A stretch of 64,000 nucleotides of DNA from an uncultured bacterium (GTDB taxonomy: Bacteria; Bacillota; Clostridia; Lachnospirales; Lachnospiraceae): contig CANDBT010000011.1 of the NCBI GenBank assembly GCA_947383005.1, positions 1 through 64,000 on the forward strand, read 5' to 3'. Positions within the stretch are counted from its first letter, which is position 1, and every line of letters begins with the position of its first letter. The notes under the pieces are model-generated. The model had not been told where the DNA came from, made no database searches, and saw only the letters and a program-made list of their open reading frames with translations. A program made the translations under genes and the position numbers. Below are positions 42,136 to 52,008 of this stretch, piece after piece.

Positions 42136-43200
42136 ATGAGTATTTATGATAGTAAAATATGGATTTCTGACCTTGATGAAATAATAGGAACGCTGCCGGA
42201 GTTAAATGAACTGGCAGGGAAATCGATAATGGTTACAGGCTGTACGGGGTTGATTTGTTCAGCCGTTGTTGATCTTTTTATCCGCTGGAACGAGATGCGG
42301 AAGGAGAAAATTACAGTTTTGGCAGCAGGGCGAAAAGAAAGTAAGATAGCGGAACGCTTCTCTCCTTACAGCAAAGAAGACTGGTTTGTTTTTGTTCCTT
42401 ATGATGCCGCATCTGCAGAAAACAGGTTAGAGCTGCCATGTGATTATATCATTCATGGCGCCAGCAATGCCTCGCCAAATCGAATTGTTCAAGAGCCTGT
42501 GGAAACTATGCTCAGTAATTTTATGGGGATGAAATATCTCTTGGATTACGCGAGGGAGAAAGAGATAAAACGCGTTCTTTATATTTCCAGTTCGGAAGTT
42601 TACGGAAAAAAAGAAGGAAATCAGCCATATCATGCAGGCGAATATGGCTATATTGATTTGCTGAAATCCAGAAATTCCTATTCTGTTGGAAAATGTGCGG
42701 CGGAAACGCTTTGTGTGTCTTATGCAGATGAATATGGCGTGGAGTCGGTTATTGTCCGCCCGGGGCATATTTACGGCCCGACGGCTGTTTGCTCTGACAA
42801 CCGCGTGTCTTCTGCCTGGGTGTATGCAGCAGCTCGTGGGGAAGATATTGCCATGAAAAGCGACGGCTCTCAGATTCGAAGTTACTGTTATTGTCTTGAC
42901 AGTGCATCTGCAATATTGAAGGTTTTGCTTAAGGGGGAGAGTGCCTGTGCCTATAATATTTCTAATCCTGAATCGGTGATTAGTATTAAAGAAATGGCGG
43001 AGATATTGGCAAAGTCCGCAGGTGTGGAAGTGAAGGCGGAATTACCGACAGAAGAAGAAAAGAAAGGGTTTAATCCGATGAGTAATTCTTCGCTAGATGG
43101 GACAGAATTACTGGGGCTTGGTTGGAGGGGATTGTTTGGCGCAGAACGTGGGTTTTCCCATACGGTGAGTGTATTGAAAGATTTAGTTTGCAAGATATAA
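42136..43200 (+). CDS. NAD-dependent epimerase/dehydratase (extended SDR)
   Basis: A 354-residue Rossmann SDR: the cofactor loop is MVTGCTGLICSAVVDLF, the catalytic residues fall in YISSSEVYG and the NSYSVGKCAAE (YxxxK) segment, then VIVRPGHIYGPTA. The nearest familiar relatives are UDP-glucuronate decarboxylase/dTDP-glucose dehydratase types. Given the LicD and IspD-like neighbours, it may act on the CDP- or NDP-sugar of this locus. Substrate unknown. The ribosome site is supplied by the last 18-bp repeat. Confidence 0.85.
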   Translation: MSIYDSKIWISDLDEIIGTLPELNELAGKSIMVTGCTGLICSAVVDLFIRWNEMRKEKITVLAAGRKESKIAERFSPYSKEDWFVFVPYDAASAENRLELPCDYIIHGASNASPNRIVQEPVETMLSNFMGMKYLLDYAREKEIKRVLYISSSEVYGKKEGNQPYHAGEYGYIDLLKSRNSYSVGKCAAETLCVSYADEYGVESVIVRPGHIYGPTAVCSDNRVSSAWVYAAARGEDIAMKSDGSQIRSYCYCLDSASAILKVLLKGESACAYNISNPESVISIKEMAEILAKSAGVEVKAELPTEEEKKGFNPMSNSSLDGTELLGLGWRGLFGAERGFSHTVSVLKDLVCKI

Positions 43201-43292
43201 ATCATTTTGGAAATTATTGTTTATGTAGCATGCTTAAGATATTTTTTATAGAAATGCAAAATGAATACTTATTTAAATAGGGGGAATTAAAT

Positions 43293-44414
43293 TTGAGGGA
43301 GATAGATTCATGTTATTTTTGCTCTACATCTTATCAACTTTTTTCTACATTATCTTTAGCTGCTGAACGAAAAGAAATTGCTGATTTGTATATAGTTCCG
43401 CGATTTTCAGGATCGATACAATTTGCTGAAAGAATAAAGAAGATAGGTATATTTCGTAGTGTAGAAATAATTAATGCTGACAAAATTTGCGGAAAATATA
43501 TAAGAGGCGGACCGGGAATTATGAATCACATACAAATTGCTAATTCATATTTGTATGTCAAAAACATTGCTGAAATTATTTTGCTTCCGGGAGTTAAGTA
43601 TAATAATCTTTTTTGTCCATCAAAAATGTATTTTTCAAGAATGGTACAATTATATTACATAAAGATGAAATGGGATTTTAATATGTACTATTTTGAAGAT
43701 GGCATTGGCACTTATTGGAATAGTAGGGCATATCAAATAAAAAAGCCGGATGAGCTAATTAGAAAATTTCTGTTTGGAAAAAAGTCGATAGATACAGGAT
43801 TTAAACGCTTTGTTTTTTCATCAGATATTTATCGTTTATTAAACACAGATAATGATAATGAAGTCGAGGAAATGCAAAAATTTTGGGCGGATGAGTCGGG
43901 AAAAAATATAATGAATTATATTTTTAATACTTCAGATAAAATGGTTATTAATGAAAAATTAATTATTTTAGATCAGCCAAAGGATGAAATATTAAATCTG
44001 ACAGATATAAAATTAATCAATAATTTATATCGCTCATTAATAAAGCGTGTAGGATTTAATAATGCTATTATAAAACAGCATCCAAGAAATGCAGAAAAAG
44101 AGATTGATCAAGTGAAATATTTTACGGAAGCTGGAGTACCTTTTGAGATTTATTGTATGAATATGAATATGGATGAAAAAATAATTGTTGCATATTCCAG
44201 TACCGCAGTAGCGACACCCAAATTACTATTTAATCAAGAACCTAAAGTAATTGTATTAACCAAGCTTTTTCGTCCTAAAACAGGAGAAAAAAACTTATTT
44301 GAGGACTATTTTTTAGCCGTTAAGAATTCTTATTCTGATCCGGAAAGATTTTGTATTCCGGAAAATATCGAGGAGTTGAAAGATATTATGAAAAATAAGA
44401 ACATTTTTTCGTAG
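43293..44414 (+). CDS. Sialyltransferase-like glycosyltransferase (GT52-type)
   Basis: A 373-residue AT-rich gene. It opens with SCYFCSTSYQLFSTLSL and has the three short motifs of bacterial sialyltransferases: an EDG motif in YYFEDGIGTYW (about 135), an HP motif in IIKQHPRN (about 263), and an SS motif in VAYSSTAVATPKL (about 302), which bind the CMP-sugar. It would transfer a CMP-nonulosonate, fitting the CMP-nonulosonate synthetase and NeuB-type genes farther down. The start is probably TTG 43293, with AGGGGGA upstream. The exact GT family is inferred from motifs only. Confidence 0.65.
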   Translation: MREIDSCYFCSTSYQLFSTLSLAAERKEIADLYIVPRFSGSIQFAERIKKIGIFRSVEIINADKICGKYIRGGPGIMNHIQIANSYLYVKNIAEIILLPGVKYNNLFCPSKMYFSRMVQLYYIKMKWDFNMYYFEDGIGTYWNSRAYQIKKPDELIRKFLFGKKSIDTGFKRFVFSSDIYRLLNTDNDNEVEEMQKFWADESGKNIMNYIFNTSDKMVINEKLIILDQPKDEILNLTDIKLINNLYRSLIKRVGFNNAIIKQHPRNAEKEIDQVKYFTEAGVPFEIYCMNMNMDEKIIVAYSSTAVATPKLLFNQEPKVIVLTKLFRPKTGEKNLFEDYFLAVKNSYSDPERFCIPENIEELKDIMKNKNIFS

Positions 44415-44579
44415 CTATACTCGAGAGCATACTTACTTGCCAAATGATTAGGTATATTCTAGGGAAATTCAAGTGGCATATGCTTTTTGTCCGATGCAGG
44501 TAGGAAAATGCCTCGTTTGAACTTTTACATAATTATACCAGTAGGATTAAAAATTTATAAGAAATATGATGGGGAAAAA

Positions 44580-45419
44580 ATGGCATTGACATTAATGTAT
44601 ATAACGAATAATCCCAAAGTTGCCGTAATTGCGCAGAAATACGGTGTGGATAGGATTTGGGTTGATTTGGAGATAAAAGGGAAGCAGGAGCGGCAGAAAA
44701 ACATGGACACCGTAAAGTCATGCCATAGTATTTCTGATATAGAGAAAATTGCGCCATTACTGTATGGTTCGCAATTAATGGTCAGGGTTAATCCATGGGA
44801 TGCGGGATCGGAAGAAGAGATTAAAGAAGTTATTCGGGCAGGGGCTCAGATTGTTATGCTGCCGATGTGGAAAACACCAGCGGAGGTTATTTCTTTTATC
44901 CGCGCTGTTGGCGGGAAAGCTAAGGTTATGCTCCTGCTGGAAACCAAAGAGGCTGTGGATTGCCTGGATGAAATTTTGCAGATAAGGGGCATAGATGAAA
45001 TTCATATTGGTCTAAATGATCTTCATTTAAGCTACAAGAAAATATTTATGTTTGAGCTTCTTGCCGACGGGACGGTAGAGCAGATTTGCAGGAAAATAAG
45101 CCTATCTGGGATTCCATATGGGTTTGGGGGGATCGCAAGGATTGGGGAAGGGATGATCCCCGCGGAAAAAATTATCTTGGAGCATTATCGGCTGGGTTCG
45201 ACAAGGGCAATTTTATCCAGGAGCTTTTGCGATACGGATAAAATAGAAGATATTAGCCAAATTGAATCTTTATTTGCGGTAAATATGAAAAAATTAAGGG
45301 AATGTGAAGCGTCCGCACAAAAAGCAGGGAGAAAATTATTATGGGAAAATAAAATTGAAGTAGCACGGTGCGTGGAGAATATCGTAAAAATGAAAAGCGG
45401 GAGATACTTATGCAGTTAA
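44580..45419 (+). CDS. HpcH/HpaI-type aldolase or citrate-lyase-like protein
   Basis: A 279-residue TIM-barrel protein of the HpcH/HpaI aldolase type, with DRIWVDLEIKGK, LMVRVNPWD, GAQIVMLPMWKTPAEV, VMLLLETKEAVDCL and EIHIGLNDLH. Such enzymes make or break C-C bonds between pyruvate-like donors and aldehydes, using a divalent metal. Start 44580 is preferred to 44487. It overlaps the next gene by ten bases. Inside a polysaccharide locus this is unusual and suggests synthesis of a non-sugar building block. Confidence 0.75.
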   Translation: MALTLMYITNNPKVAVIAQKYGVDRIWVDLEIKGKQERQKNMDTVKSCHSISDIEKIAPLLYGSQLMVRVNPWDAGSEEEIKEVIRAGAQIVMLPMWKTPAEVISFIRAVGGKAKVMLLLETKEAVDCLDEILQIRGIDEIHIGLNDLHLSYKKIFMFELLADGTVEQICRKISLSGIPYGFGGIARIGEGMIPAEKIILEHYRLGSTRAILSRSFCDTDKIEDISQIESLFAVNMKKLRECEASAQKAGRKLLWENKIEVARCVENIVKMKSGRYLCS

Positions 45420-46627
45420 ATAAGGAAATACTGAAAAGTTTACGGGAAGAGTTTGGGGATGCGTTTTACTTGTTGGATTGCGGGCAGGTTAAAAATAATT
45501 ATATGGAATTAAAAGAGGCGTTTACGGCTGCTTATCATAAAGTGGATATTGCGTATTCTTATAAAACAAATTATATCCCTAAAATATGCAGCATAATTAA
45601 CCAGCTTGGTGGCTTTGCCGAAGTCGTTTCCGATATGGAAATGGAGATTGCTCTGAAAGCCGGGGTGTGCCCCAATAAAATCATTTGGAACGGGCCGTAT
45701 AAAAACCCCCTTAAAGTGGAAGAACTTTTATTGCTTGGCGGAACGGTTAATATGGATTCCATTAGTGAAGTGGGGCTGGTTCACAATATTGCCAATAGGT
45801 ACCCTGACAATATATTTAATATTGGGATAAGGGTAAATTTCCCAATTAACGACCATGTCCTGTCAAGGTTTGGCTTTGATGTAGAAACAGAGGATTTTAA
45901 AAAGGCATTGCATCTGATAGAAAATACATCTAACCTCCATTTTGCCAATATCCAGTGCCATTATGCAACGAGAAGGCTTGAGACATGGGAACCGCGGGCA
46001 AAAGGGATGATTAAGATTTTGGATAAACTGAATATTCTGCCAGATAGGATTGATCTTGGAGGTGGGTTGTTTGGCAAGATGGAAGAGTCTTTAAAAGAAC
46101 AATTTGATTCAGAAATCCCTACATATGCGGATTATGCGAACGTAGTAGGTGATGTGCTGGCAAAAAGATTTACAAATGGTTCTGGCAGTCCATCCCTTAT
46201 GATTGAACCGGGTACGGCATTGGTTGGTGACTGCATGAAATTTGTATCTACCATTTCAAATATAAAAACAGTAAGGAAAAAACCAATTGCGACTTTATTA
46301 GGGAGTATTTATAACGTAAATCCTACATTAAATACAAAGAATCCGCCTATTGAGATTTATTCAATGGGGAACCCGCAAATATATTATGAAGATTTGGACT
46401 TTGGCGGGTTTACCTGTATTGAGTCAGATTATATTTATAAGCATTATTGCGGAAAAGCAGCAGTTGGTGACATGGCTGTATTCAGTGACGTAGGTTCGTA
46501 TTCTGTTGTATTAAAGCCGCCATTTATCTTGCCTAATTTTCCTATAATCGGTGTAGGCCATGGGCAAACCGAAGTGCTGAAACGGGCGGAATGTTTTGAT
46601 GATTTGTTCTGTACTTACAAATTTTAG
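45410..46627 (+). CDS. PLP-dependent amino acid decarboxylase, LysA/fold-III type
   Basis: A 405-residue alanine-racemase-fold enzyme. YSYKTNYIPKICSII holds the PLP lysine; GGFAEVVSDMEMEIAL, RIDLGGGLFG, LMIEPGTALVGDC and the C-terminal GDMAVFSDVGSYS follow, as in diaminopimelate and related decarboxylases. The start has GGGAGA upstream and overlaps the aldolase gene. With the aldolase and the aminotransferase it probably makes or trims an amino-acid-derived substituent of the glycan. The substrate is unknown; a role in lysine synthesis is unlikely in this context. Confidence 0.82.
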   Translation: MQLNKEILKSLREEFGDAFYLLDCGQVKNNYMELKEAFTAAYHKVDIAYSYKTNYIPKICSIINQLGGFAEVVSDMEMEIALKAGVCPNKIIWNGPYKNPLKVEELLLLGGTVNMDSISEVGLVHNIANRYPDNIFNIGIRVNFPINDHVLSRFGFDVETEDFKKALHLIENTSNLHFANIQCHYATRRLETWEPRAKGMIKILDKLNILPDRIDLGGGLFGKMEESLKEQFDSEIPTYADYANVVGDVLAKRFTNGSGSPSLMIEPGTALVGDCMKFVSTISNIKTVRKKPIATLLGSIYNVNPTLNTKNPPIEIYSMGNPQIYYEDLDFGGFTCIESDYIYKHYCGKAAVGDMAVFSDVGSYSVVLKPPFILPNFPIIGVGHGQTEVLKRAECFDDLFCTYKF

Positions 46628-46639
46628 CGGGGATTAAAG

Positions 46640-47338
46640 ATGTATAAGTTTAATTTAATGCTGAAAAGGCTATTTGATTTATTGGTTTCTGCACTTGCAG
46701 TTGTGGTATTAATACCGTTTTGGATTGGCATATCTGTGGCGGTTAAAAGGGATTCTGAGGGGCCGGTCCTATTTAAGCAGGAGAGGAGGACTGTGGATGG
46801 GAAAATATTTCTTATGTGGAAATTCCGTTCTATGATTCCGGAAGCAGAGAAAATGGGGACAGGATTATTTAATTACGAAAATGATCCAAGGGTAACCAAA
46901 GTGGGAAGGAAATTGAGAGACACCAGCTTAGATGAACTGCCGCAGCTTTTTAATATATTAAAAGGGGATATGTCACTGGTAGGGCCACGGCCATGTGTTA
47001 AGGATGAATTAGGAGAGTTTAAAACATTAAACAGAAAATACAAAAAAAGGTTTGCTATGAAAGCCGGGCTGACAGGTCTTGCACAAGTAAATGGACGGAA
47101 TGACATATCTTGGGAGGAAAAAGTCGAATTTGATGATTTGTATATTGATAAGTTTAAGAATATGGGATTGCTCATAGATATACAAATTTTGATAAAGTCA
47201 GTTGTTAAAGTATTGAAAAAAGAAGATATTTATGAAGATAAATTAGATGGGGATATGGATAGCCGGGAAGCAGCAAAAGCGGCAGAACGGGAAATTATAA
47301 GAATAGCGCATTTGCCGGATGAAGATGGGAGTTTTTAG
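46640..47338 (+). CDS. Initiating undecaprenyl-phosphate sugar phosphotransferase
   Basis: A 232-residue bacterial sugar transferase (WcaJ/PglC type). One N-terminal membrane segment (LFDLLVSALAVVVLIPFWIG) is followed by the catalytic core FKQERRTVDGKIFLMWKFRS, LDELPQLFNILKGDMSLVGP and GLTGLAQVNGRND. It attaches the first sugar-1-phosphate to undecaprenyl phosphate and so starts the repeat unit. The C-terminal 40 residues are charged and extend beyond the core. The stop codon touches the next start. Confidence 0.93.
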   Translation: MYKFNLMLKRLFDLLVSALAVVVLIPFWIGISVAVKRDSEGPVLFKQERRTVDGKIFLMWKFRSMIPEAEKMGTGLFNYENDPRVTKVGRKLRDTSLDELPQLFNILKGDMSLVGPRPCVKDELGEFKTLNRKYKKRFAMKAGLTGLAQVNGRNDISWEEKVEFDDLYIDKFKNMGLLIDIQILIKSVVKVLKKEDIYEDKLDGDMDSREAAKAAEREIIRIAHLPDEDGSF

Positions 47339-48268
47339 ATGAAATATGATGTGGAAAACCGAAGGGTTTGGTATAAAGGGGAAATTGTTGAGGTAAAAGA
47401 GGCTAAAGTAAATATTTTGGCGCCTACAGCACAATTTGGTTTGAATGTATTTGAAGGGATTCCCTGTTATTGGGAAGAAAATGAGAAACAGATGTATGCT
47501 TTCCGATTGGAAGACCATTATGGCCGGCTATTACGGTCGGCAAAATTAATGCAGATGGATTGCCGATACACAAAGGATAATTTTAAGGAAGCGCTTATAG
47601 CAGCAATCCGGGCAAATGAATACTGCGAAAATCTTTCTGTCAGGCAGACATTGTTTGTCGACGGAAGTGGTTCCTGGGGTTCGGAAGGCCCGGTAGAAAT
47701 GATTGTAGCGCCGATCCCCAGGAAAAAGACAAGTGCTGAGTATAATAAGAGTGGCCTCCACTGCTGTTTTACCTCTTGGAGGAGGATTAGTGATGATACG
47801 TTTTCCCCCCGTATTAAGTGTGGCGCTAATTATATTAACAGCAGAATGGGGCAAAGGGAAGCTTTGCGTAATGGTTATGATACCTGCATATTTTTAAATA
47901 AAGATGGGAAAGTCGCAGAAGGGCCAGGTTCTTGCTTTTTTATGGTAAGAAATGGGATGGTACATACGCCGCAATTAACAGAAAGTGTATTAGAAAGCAT
48001 TACAAGGGATACTGTGATAAAGATAGCAGAAGATCTGGGGATACCAGTAATTGAACGGGCTATAGACAGGACAGAAGTGTATACATGTGATGAAGCTTTT
48101 TTATGTGGGTCGGCAATGGAGATAACACCTATTCTCTCTATAGACAAGTATATAATTGGTGGAAAAGGGACAAATAGCATTACAGAAAAATTACATACGG
48201 CTTATTTAGCCATGGCATATGGAAAAGTGTCAAAATACAGGCATTGGGTAACGCCTATCTATGAATAG
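47339..48268 (+). CDS. Branched-chain-aminotransferase-like class IV PLP enzyme
   Basis: A 309-residue fold-type IV aminotransferase like IlvE: FGLNVFEGIPCYW, the PLP-lysine segment RIKCGANYINSRMGQREAL, AEGPGSCFFMV and FLCGSAMEITPI. It starts directly after the sugar transferase stop. In this locus it probably serves biosynthesis of an amino-acid-like or keto-acid-derived substituent with the aldolase and decarboxylase rather than valine/leucine synthesis; that is inference. Confidence 0.85.
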   Translation: MKYDVENRRVWYKGEIVEVKEAKVNILAPTAQFGLNVFEGIPCYWEENEKQMYAFRLEDHYGRLLRSAKLMQMDCRYTKDNFKEALIAAIRANEYCENLSVRQTLFVDGSGSWGSEGPVEMIVAPIPRKKTSAEYNKSGLHCCFTSWRRISDDTFSPRIKCGANYINSRMGQREALRNGYDTCIFLNKDGKVAEGPGSCFFMVRNGMVHTPQLTESVLESITRDTVIKIAEDLGIPVIERAIDRTEVYTCDEAFLCGSAMEITPILSIDKYIIGGKGTNSITEKLHTAYLAMAYGKVSKYRHWVTPIYE

Positions 48269-48281
48269 GAGAATTTAGCGT

Positions 48282-49052
48282 GTGGAAAAATGGTTGGATA
48301 ATGATTTGGTTTCTGTGATCATACCTGTATACAATTCTGAGAAATATGTGGAAAAAGCAATTTGTTCGGTTATCAGGCAGGCATATGGCAATATAGAAAT
48401 AATTGTAATTGATGATGGCTCAACGGATCGTTCTTCCGAAATAATTAAAAAACTGATTTCCCAAAACTCATTTATAAGATACTACCAAATGGAGAAAAAC
48501 TCAGGAGTAGCAATTGCAAGGAATACAGGAATTGCACTGGCAAAGGGAAGGTATATTGCTTTTTTGGACAGTGATGATATGTGGGTTCCTGGAAAATTAA
48601 AAGTGCAAATGAAATTATTTGAGCGGTATAAAGGCATCCCTTTTTCCTATACAGCAATTAAAATGATAGATGAAAACGATAATGAGTTAAAGGGTATAAG
48701 AAGGGTAAAAGAACGGATTACATATCAATATATTTTAAGGAATACGATGATTGCTACATCAACAGTGATTATCGACCGCCATGTTGTTCCCCGAATAATT
48801 ATGCCCAGCAGACGAAGTGCAGAAGATTATTCTTTATGGCTTACAATTTTAAAAAAGCATCATGAAGCATATGGGATTAATGAAGCGCTTACTTTATATA
48901 GAAAAAGCAATAATTCCGTGTCTGCAAATAAAATAGGGGAAGTTAAGCACTTTTTTGCTGTCCAGACAGAAGATATGAAGATCAACAAAGTCCAGGCAGG
49001 ATTTAACACTTGCTGTTATATTATAAATGCAGTAAAAAAACATTTCTTTTAA
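48282..49052 (+). CDS. GT2 family glycosyltransferase
   Basis: A 256-residue GT-A enzyme: VSVIIPVYNSEKYVEKAI at the start, IIVIDDGSTDRSSEI and FLDSDDMWVPGKL with the DxD-type metal site. It adds one sugar of the repeat unit; donor unknown. The start is GTG 48282, with AGGAG 9 bases upstream. Confidence 0.9.
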   Translation: MEKWLDNDLVSVIIPVYNSEKYVEKAICSVIRQAYGNIEIIVIDDGSTDRSSEIIKKLISQNSFIRYYQMEKNSGVAIARNTGIALAKGRYIAFLDSDDMWVPGKLKVQMKLFERYKGIPFSYTAIKMIDENDNELKGIRRVKERITYQYILRNTMIATSTVIIDRHVVPRIIMPSRRSAEDYSLWLTILKKHHEAYGINEALTLYRKSNNSVSANKIGEVKHFFAVQTEDMKINKVQAGFNTCCYIINAVKKHFF

Positions 49053-49181
49053 TGCAGAAGCTATATGCAGAATGACCATAAACGTAATGTTGGGGGAGGA
49101 GTTACGGTGTTTATGGGAAAAGTATACAAAGTTAGAGTAATTTATTTATATTGGCATGAATCTATTTGGGGGTGTTAGCTG

Positions 49182-50561
49182 ATGGCAAATTCATACGTGA
49201 AAAATAGAACAGGGATTGTTAAAACGCCTCATTTTAGCATATCAATAATAGGAATATTAGTAATTTTTGTAGTAACTTTTTTTATCTATATGGACTTTGA
49301 AATAAGAATGATTTATGGATATGCTCTATTGGGTGTTTGTGTCCTGTTTTATTTATGTGCTATTCGTTTTAAGCCTCATTTATCTAAGGAAAAAAGCATA
49401 TTTTTTTTTCTTGCTATGATGATCTCGCTATTTGTTTTTTGTGGAAGTGATAAAGAAGGCACATTACAATATGCAATAGGGATGGATTTGTGCGTGCTTA
49501 TTGCCGTATTATATGAACCAAGAGAAATACAGTATTTTAAGGCTATGAAAATATTTTGCTTTTTTTCAACAGCTTTTTCCCTTTATTCAATTCTGGCTTT
49601 TGTTTTTCCTGAAATATATCAAATTTTTGTTAAGCCTATTATTTCTGAAGGTTCTGCAATTTATAATGAAGAACTTTTACGTTCAGGATATGGTGTTGCA
49701 TTAGGAGCAAATGTCGCTTTTATCGATTATATTGTTGTAACGGGTTTGATTTTTTCTTTGAGTTGTTTTTTTGCGAAGCAAAGTATCACAAAATTTAAAA
49801 TTTTAGATATTTTGAGTATGATTATATGCTTTTTAGGAATGTTATGTGCAAACAGGAAAGGTGAACTGCTTGCAGCATTAATTACGGTTTATTTTATATA
49901 TAGGGATCACATGAAGAAAAGCAATAAAATAGAAAAAGCAAAAACAAGACGAATAGTGGGTGTAATGATAATCTTTACATTACTGTTAGTTGTTTATCTT
50001 GCGCAAAAAGGATATCTGTTAAGGTTTTATTTGTTTTTTAACAAAATTGCCCGTAATTTATCAAATGACAGAGTGGATATATCATCTGGAAGAATTGCAA
50101 TATGGAAATATGCGTGGAGTGTATTTAAACAAAATCCGGTTTTAGGAATTGGATGGGAAAACTTTTTTGTCAAAATACCGGAATATGATGTAGATACGGT
50201 TAAAGTCCATAATAATTTCCTTCAGCTTCTTTGTGAAACGGGCGTTATCGGGTTTGTTTTAATAGCAATACCAATGATAGTATTGTTAATATGGTCTTAC
50301 CATTATATGAAAAGATATTCCTACAGCAAGCAAAATTATCCTTTAATTAGAATTGCTTATACAACTTCCTTCGGCATTCAGTTTTTCTTTTTTGTGTTGG
50401 ATTTTCTTGATCCATGTATATATAAAATGCACTTTTGGCCAATTTATGCCATATCTATCATGTCTTTGGTTTTTGCAAGAACTTATGAGAAAAAGTTTAT
50501 ATTATCCCATAATGGGCAATTGAACCGTTATGAAAGCTGTCAATCAGTAAGAATAACATAA
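49182..50561 (+). CDS. O-antigen ligase/polymerase-like protein (Wzy)
   Basis: A 459-residue polytopic membrane protein with about ten to twelve hydrophobic segments and the Wzy_C-type periplasmic loop GRIAIWKYAWSVFKQNPVLG then GIGWENFF and VHNNFLQLLCETG. It would polymerise the lipid-linked repeat units. Very AT-rich. The flippase gene follows within a few bases, as usual for Wzx/Wzy systems. Confidence 0.85.
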   Translation: MANSYVKNRTGIVKTPHFSISIIGILVIFVVTFFIYMDFEIRMIYGYALLGVCVLFYLCAIRFKPHLSKEKSIFFFLAMMISLFVFCGSDKEGTLQYAIGMDLCVLIAVLYEPREIQYFKAMKIFCFFSTAFSLYSILAFVFPEIYQIFVKPIISEGSAIYNEELLRSGYGVALGANVAFIDYIVVTGLIFSLSCFFAKQSITKFKILDILSMIICFLGMLCANRKGELLAALITVYFIYRDHMKKSNKIEKAKTRRIVGVMIIFTLLLVVYLAQKGYLLRFYLFFNKIARNLSNDRVDISSGRIAIWKYAWSVFKQNPVLGIGWENFFVKIPEYDVDTVKVHNNFLQLLCETGVIGFVLIAIPMIVLLIWSYHYMKRYSYSKQNYPLIRIAYTTSFGIQFFFFVLDFLDPCIYKMHFWPIYAISIMSLVFARTYEKKFILSHNGQLNRYESCQSVRIT

Positions 50562-50572
50562 AGGTGAATATT

Positions 50573-52000
50573 GTGTCAGGAAAGAATAGAATGAAAAGGA
50601 ATACTCCTTCTGTAGCTATTAGATCCGGGATGTGGTTTACTGCTTGTAATATTATCACGAAAAGCATAGGATTTTTTACCACGCCGATTTTTACCAGGTT
50701 ACTTACAAAATCCGAATTTGGTGATTTTAACAATTTCACTACCTGGACGGGGATTATTTTACTTGTTACTTCTTTGAATTTAGAATCATCGATGATTCGG
50801 GCAAGGTTTGATTTTAAAGATGATTTAGATAGTTATGTTGTTTCAATGGGGTGCCTGAGTGCGGTTTCGACATTATTTTGGTTTGTTTTAGTCCTAATTT
50901 TCATCAGCCCGCTTGAACATTTCTTGATGCTTAATAGAAATGAGATTCTTGCAATGTTTTTATATTTGCTGTTCTATCCGGCAATTCAGTTGTTCCAAAC
51001 AAGGGAGCGTTTTGCCTACAAGTATAAGAATACTGTGGCAATCACCTTGTTGGTTATCGCCAGTACCGCTCTTTTATCCGTGGCGTTGGTTTTACTGATG
51101 GATAATAAACTTACAGGGCGTATTATTGGCAATGTCCTTCCTATAGTGGTAATTGGGCTGATTATCAATTTCCTGATGTTCCATAAATCCCAAAGAATCC
51201 GTATCCAATACTGGAAATATGCGATTCCTTTTGCAATCCCATTTATCCCTCATCTGTTGTCCATGTATTTGCTTGGCAGTATGGATAAAGTGATGATTAA
51301 GCAGATTTGCGGGGCGGAAGATTTAGCATTATATAGCTTAGCCTATACCATGGGAACAATAATCACGCTATTCGTTAATTCTATGAATAGTGCGTTCAGC
51401 CCGTGGCTAGGTGAAGAATTATCAAAAAGGAATTACCATAAGATTAAAAAAGTTTCTGTTCCTTATCTTGCTTTTTTTATGTTTTTTTCTGTACTTATTG
51501 TACTTATTACTCCTGAAGTCCTGATTTTTATGGGAGGGGAGGGCTATTCTGAGGCAAAGGCAGTAATGCCGCAGGTTTCTGCCGGCTGCCTGATGCAGTT
51601 TATTTATTGTATGTATGTCAATGTTGAACAGTATGAAAAGAAGACAGTGGGAATGGCTATCGCCAGTGTTACTGCTGCTTTTTTTAATTATTTAACCAAT
51701 TACATTTTTATTCGCAAATTTGGTTATGTTGCCGCCTCTTATACAACTTTTTTCAGTTATTTACTTTTAATGGTTCTTCATGTCTATTTCGTTAAGCGGA
51801 TTGGCGCAGGCAATGTTTTTGACAATAAGAGAATTCTGTTTTTAGGCGCTGTTGGTTCAATGATGCTTATAAGTACGAATTTTTTATTTGAGTATATGAT
51901 AATCCGATATTTGATTATTGCTTTGTTGTTATTCGCAGCGCTTATTGCTGCGTATAAAAAGAGAGATTTTATATTAAGATACACCATCAGCAGAAAGTGA
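50573..52000 (+). CDS. Polysaccharide flippase (Wzx, MATE/MOP fold)
   Basis: A 475-residue protein with about twelve to fourteen membrane segments, opening with IRSGMWFTACNIITKSIGFF and TPIFTRLLTKSEFGDFN, typical of Wzx/RfbX. It flips the undecaprenyl-linked unit to the outer face. The start is probably GTG 50573 (AAGGTG at spacing six); GTG 50564 is possible. Confidence 0.9.
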   Translation: MSGKNRMKRNTPSVAIRSGMWFTACNIITKSIGFFTTPIFTRLLTKSEFGDFNNFTTWTGIILLVTSLNLESSMIRARFDFKDDLDSYVVSMGCLSAVSTLFWFVLVLIFISPLEHFLMLNRNEILAMFLYLLFYPAIQLFQTRERFAYKYKNTVAITLLVIASTALLSVALVLLMDNKLTGRIIGNVLPIVVIGLIINFLMFHKSQRIRIQYWKYAIPFAIPFIPHLLSMYLLGSMDKVMIKQICGAEDLALYSLAYTMGTIITLFVNSMNSAFSPWLGEELSKRNYHKIKKVSVPYLAFFMFFSVLIVLITPEVLIFMGGEGYSEAKAVMPQVSAGCLMQFIYCMYVNVEQYEKKTVGMAIASVTAAFFNYLTNYIFIRKFGYVAASYTTFFSYLLLMVLHVYFVKRIGAGNVFDNKRILFLGAVGSMMLISTNFLFEYMIIRYLIIALLLFAALIAAYKKRDFILRYTISRK

Positions 52001-52008
52001 GTGAAAAT

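Noticed and set aside
42064-42149. Coding continuation of the cytidylyltransferase through the 18-bp repeats
   Set aside because: The first repeat carries its in-frame TAA; the other frame that stays open has no start or function of its own.
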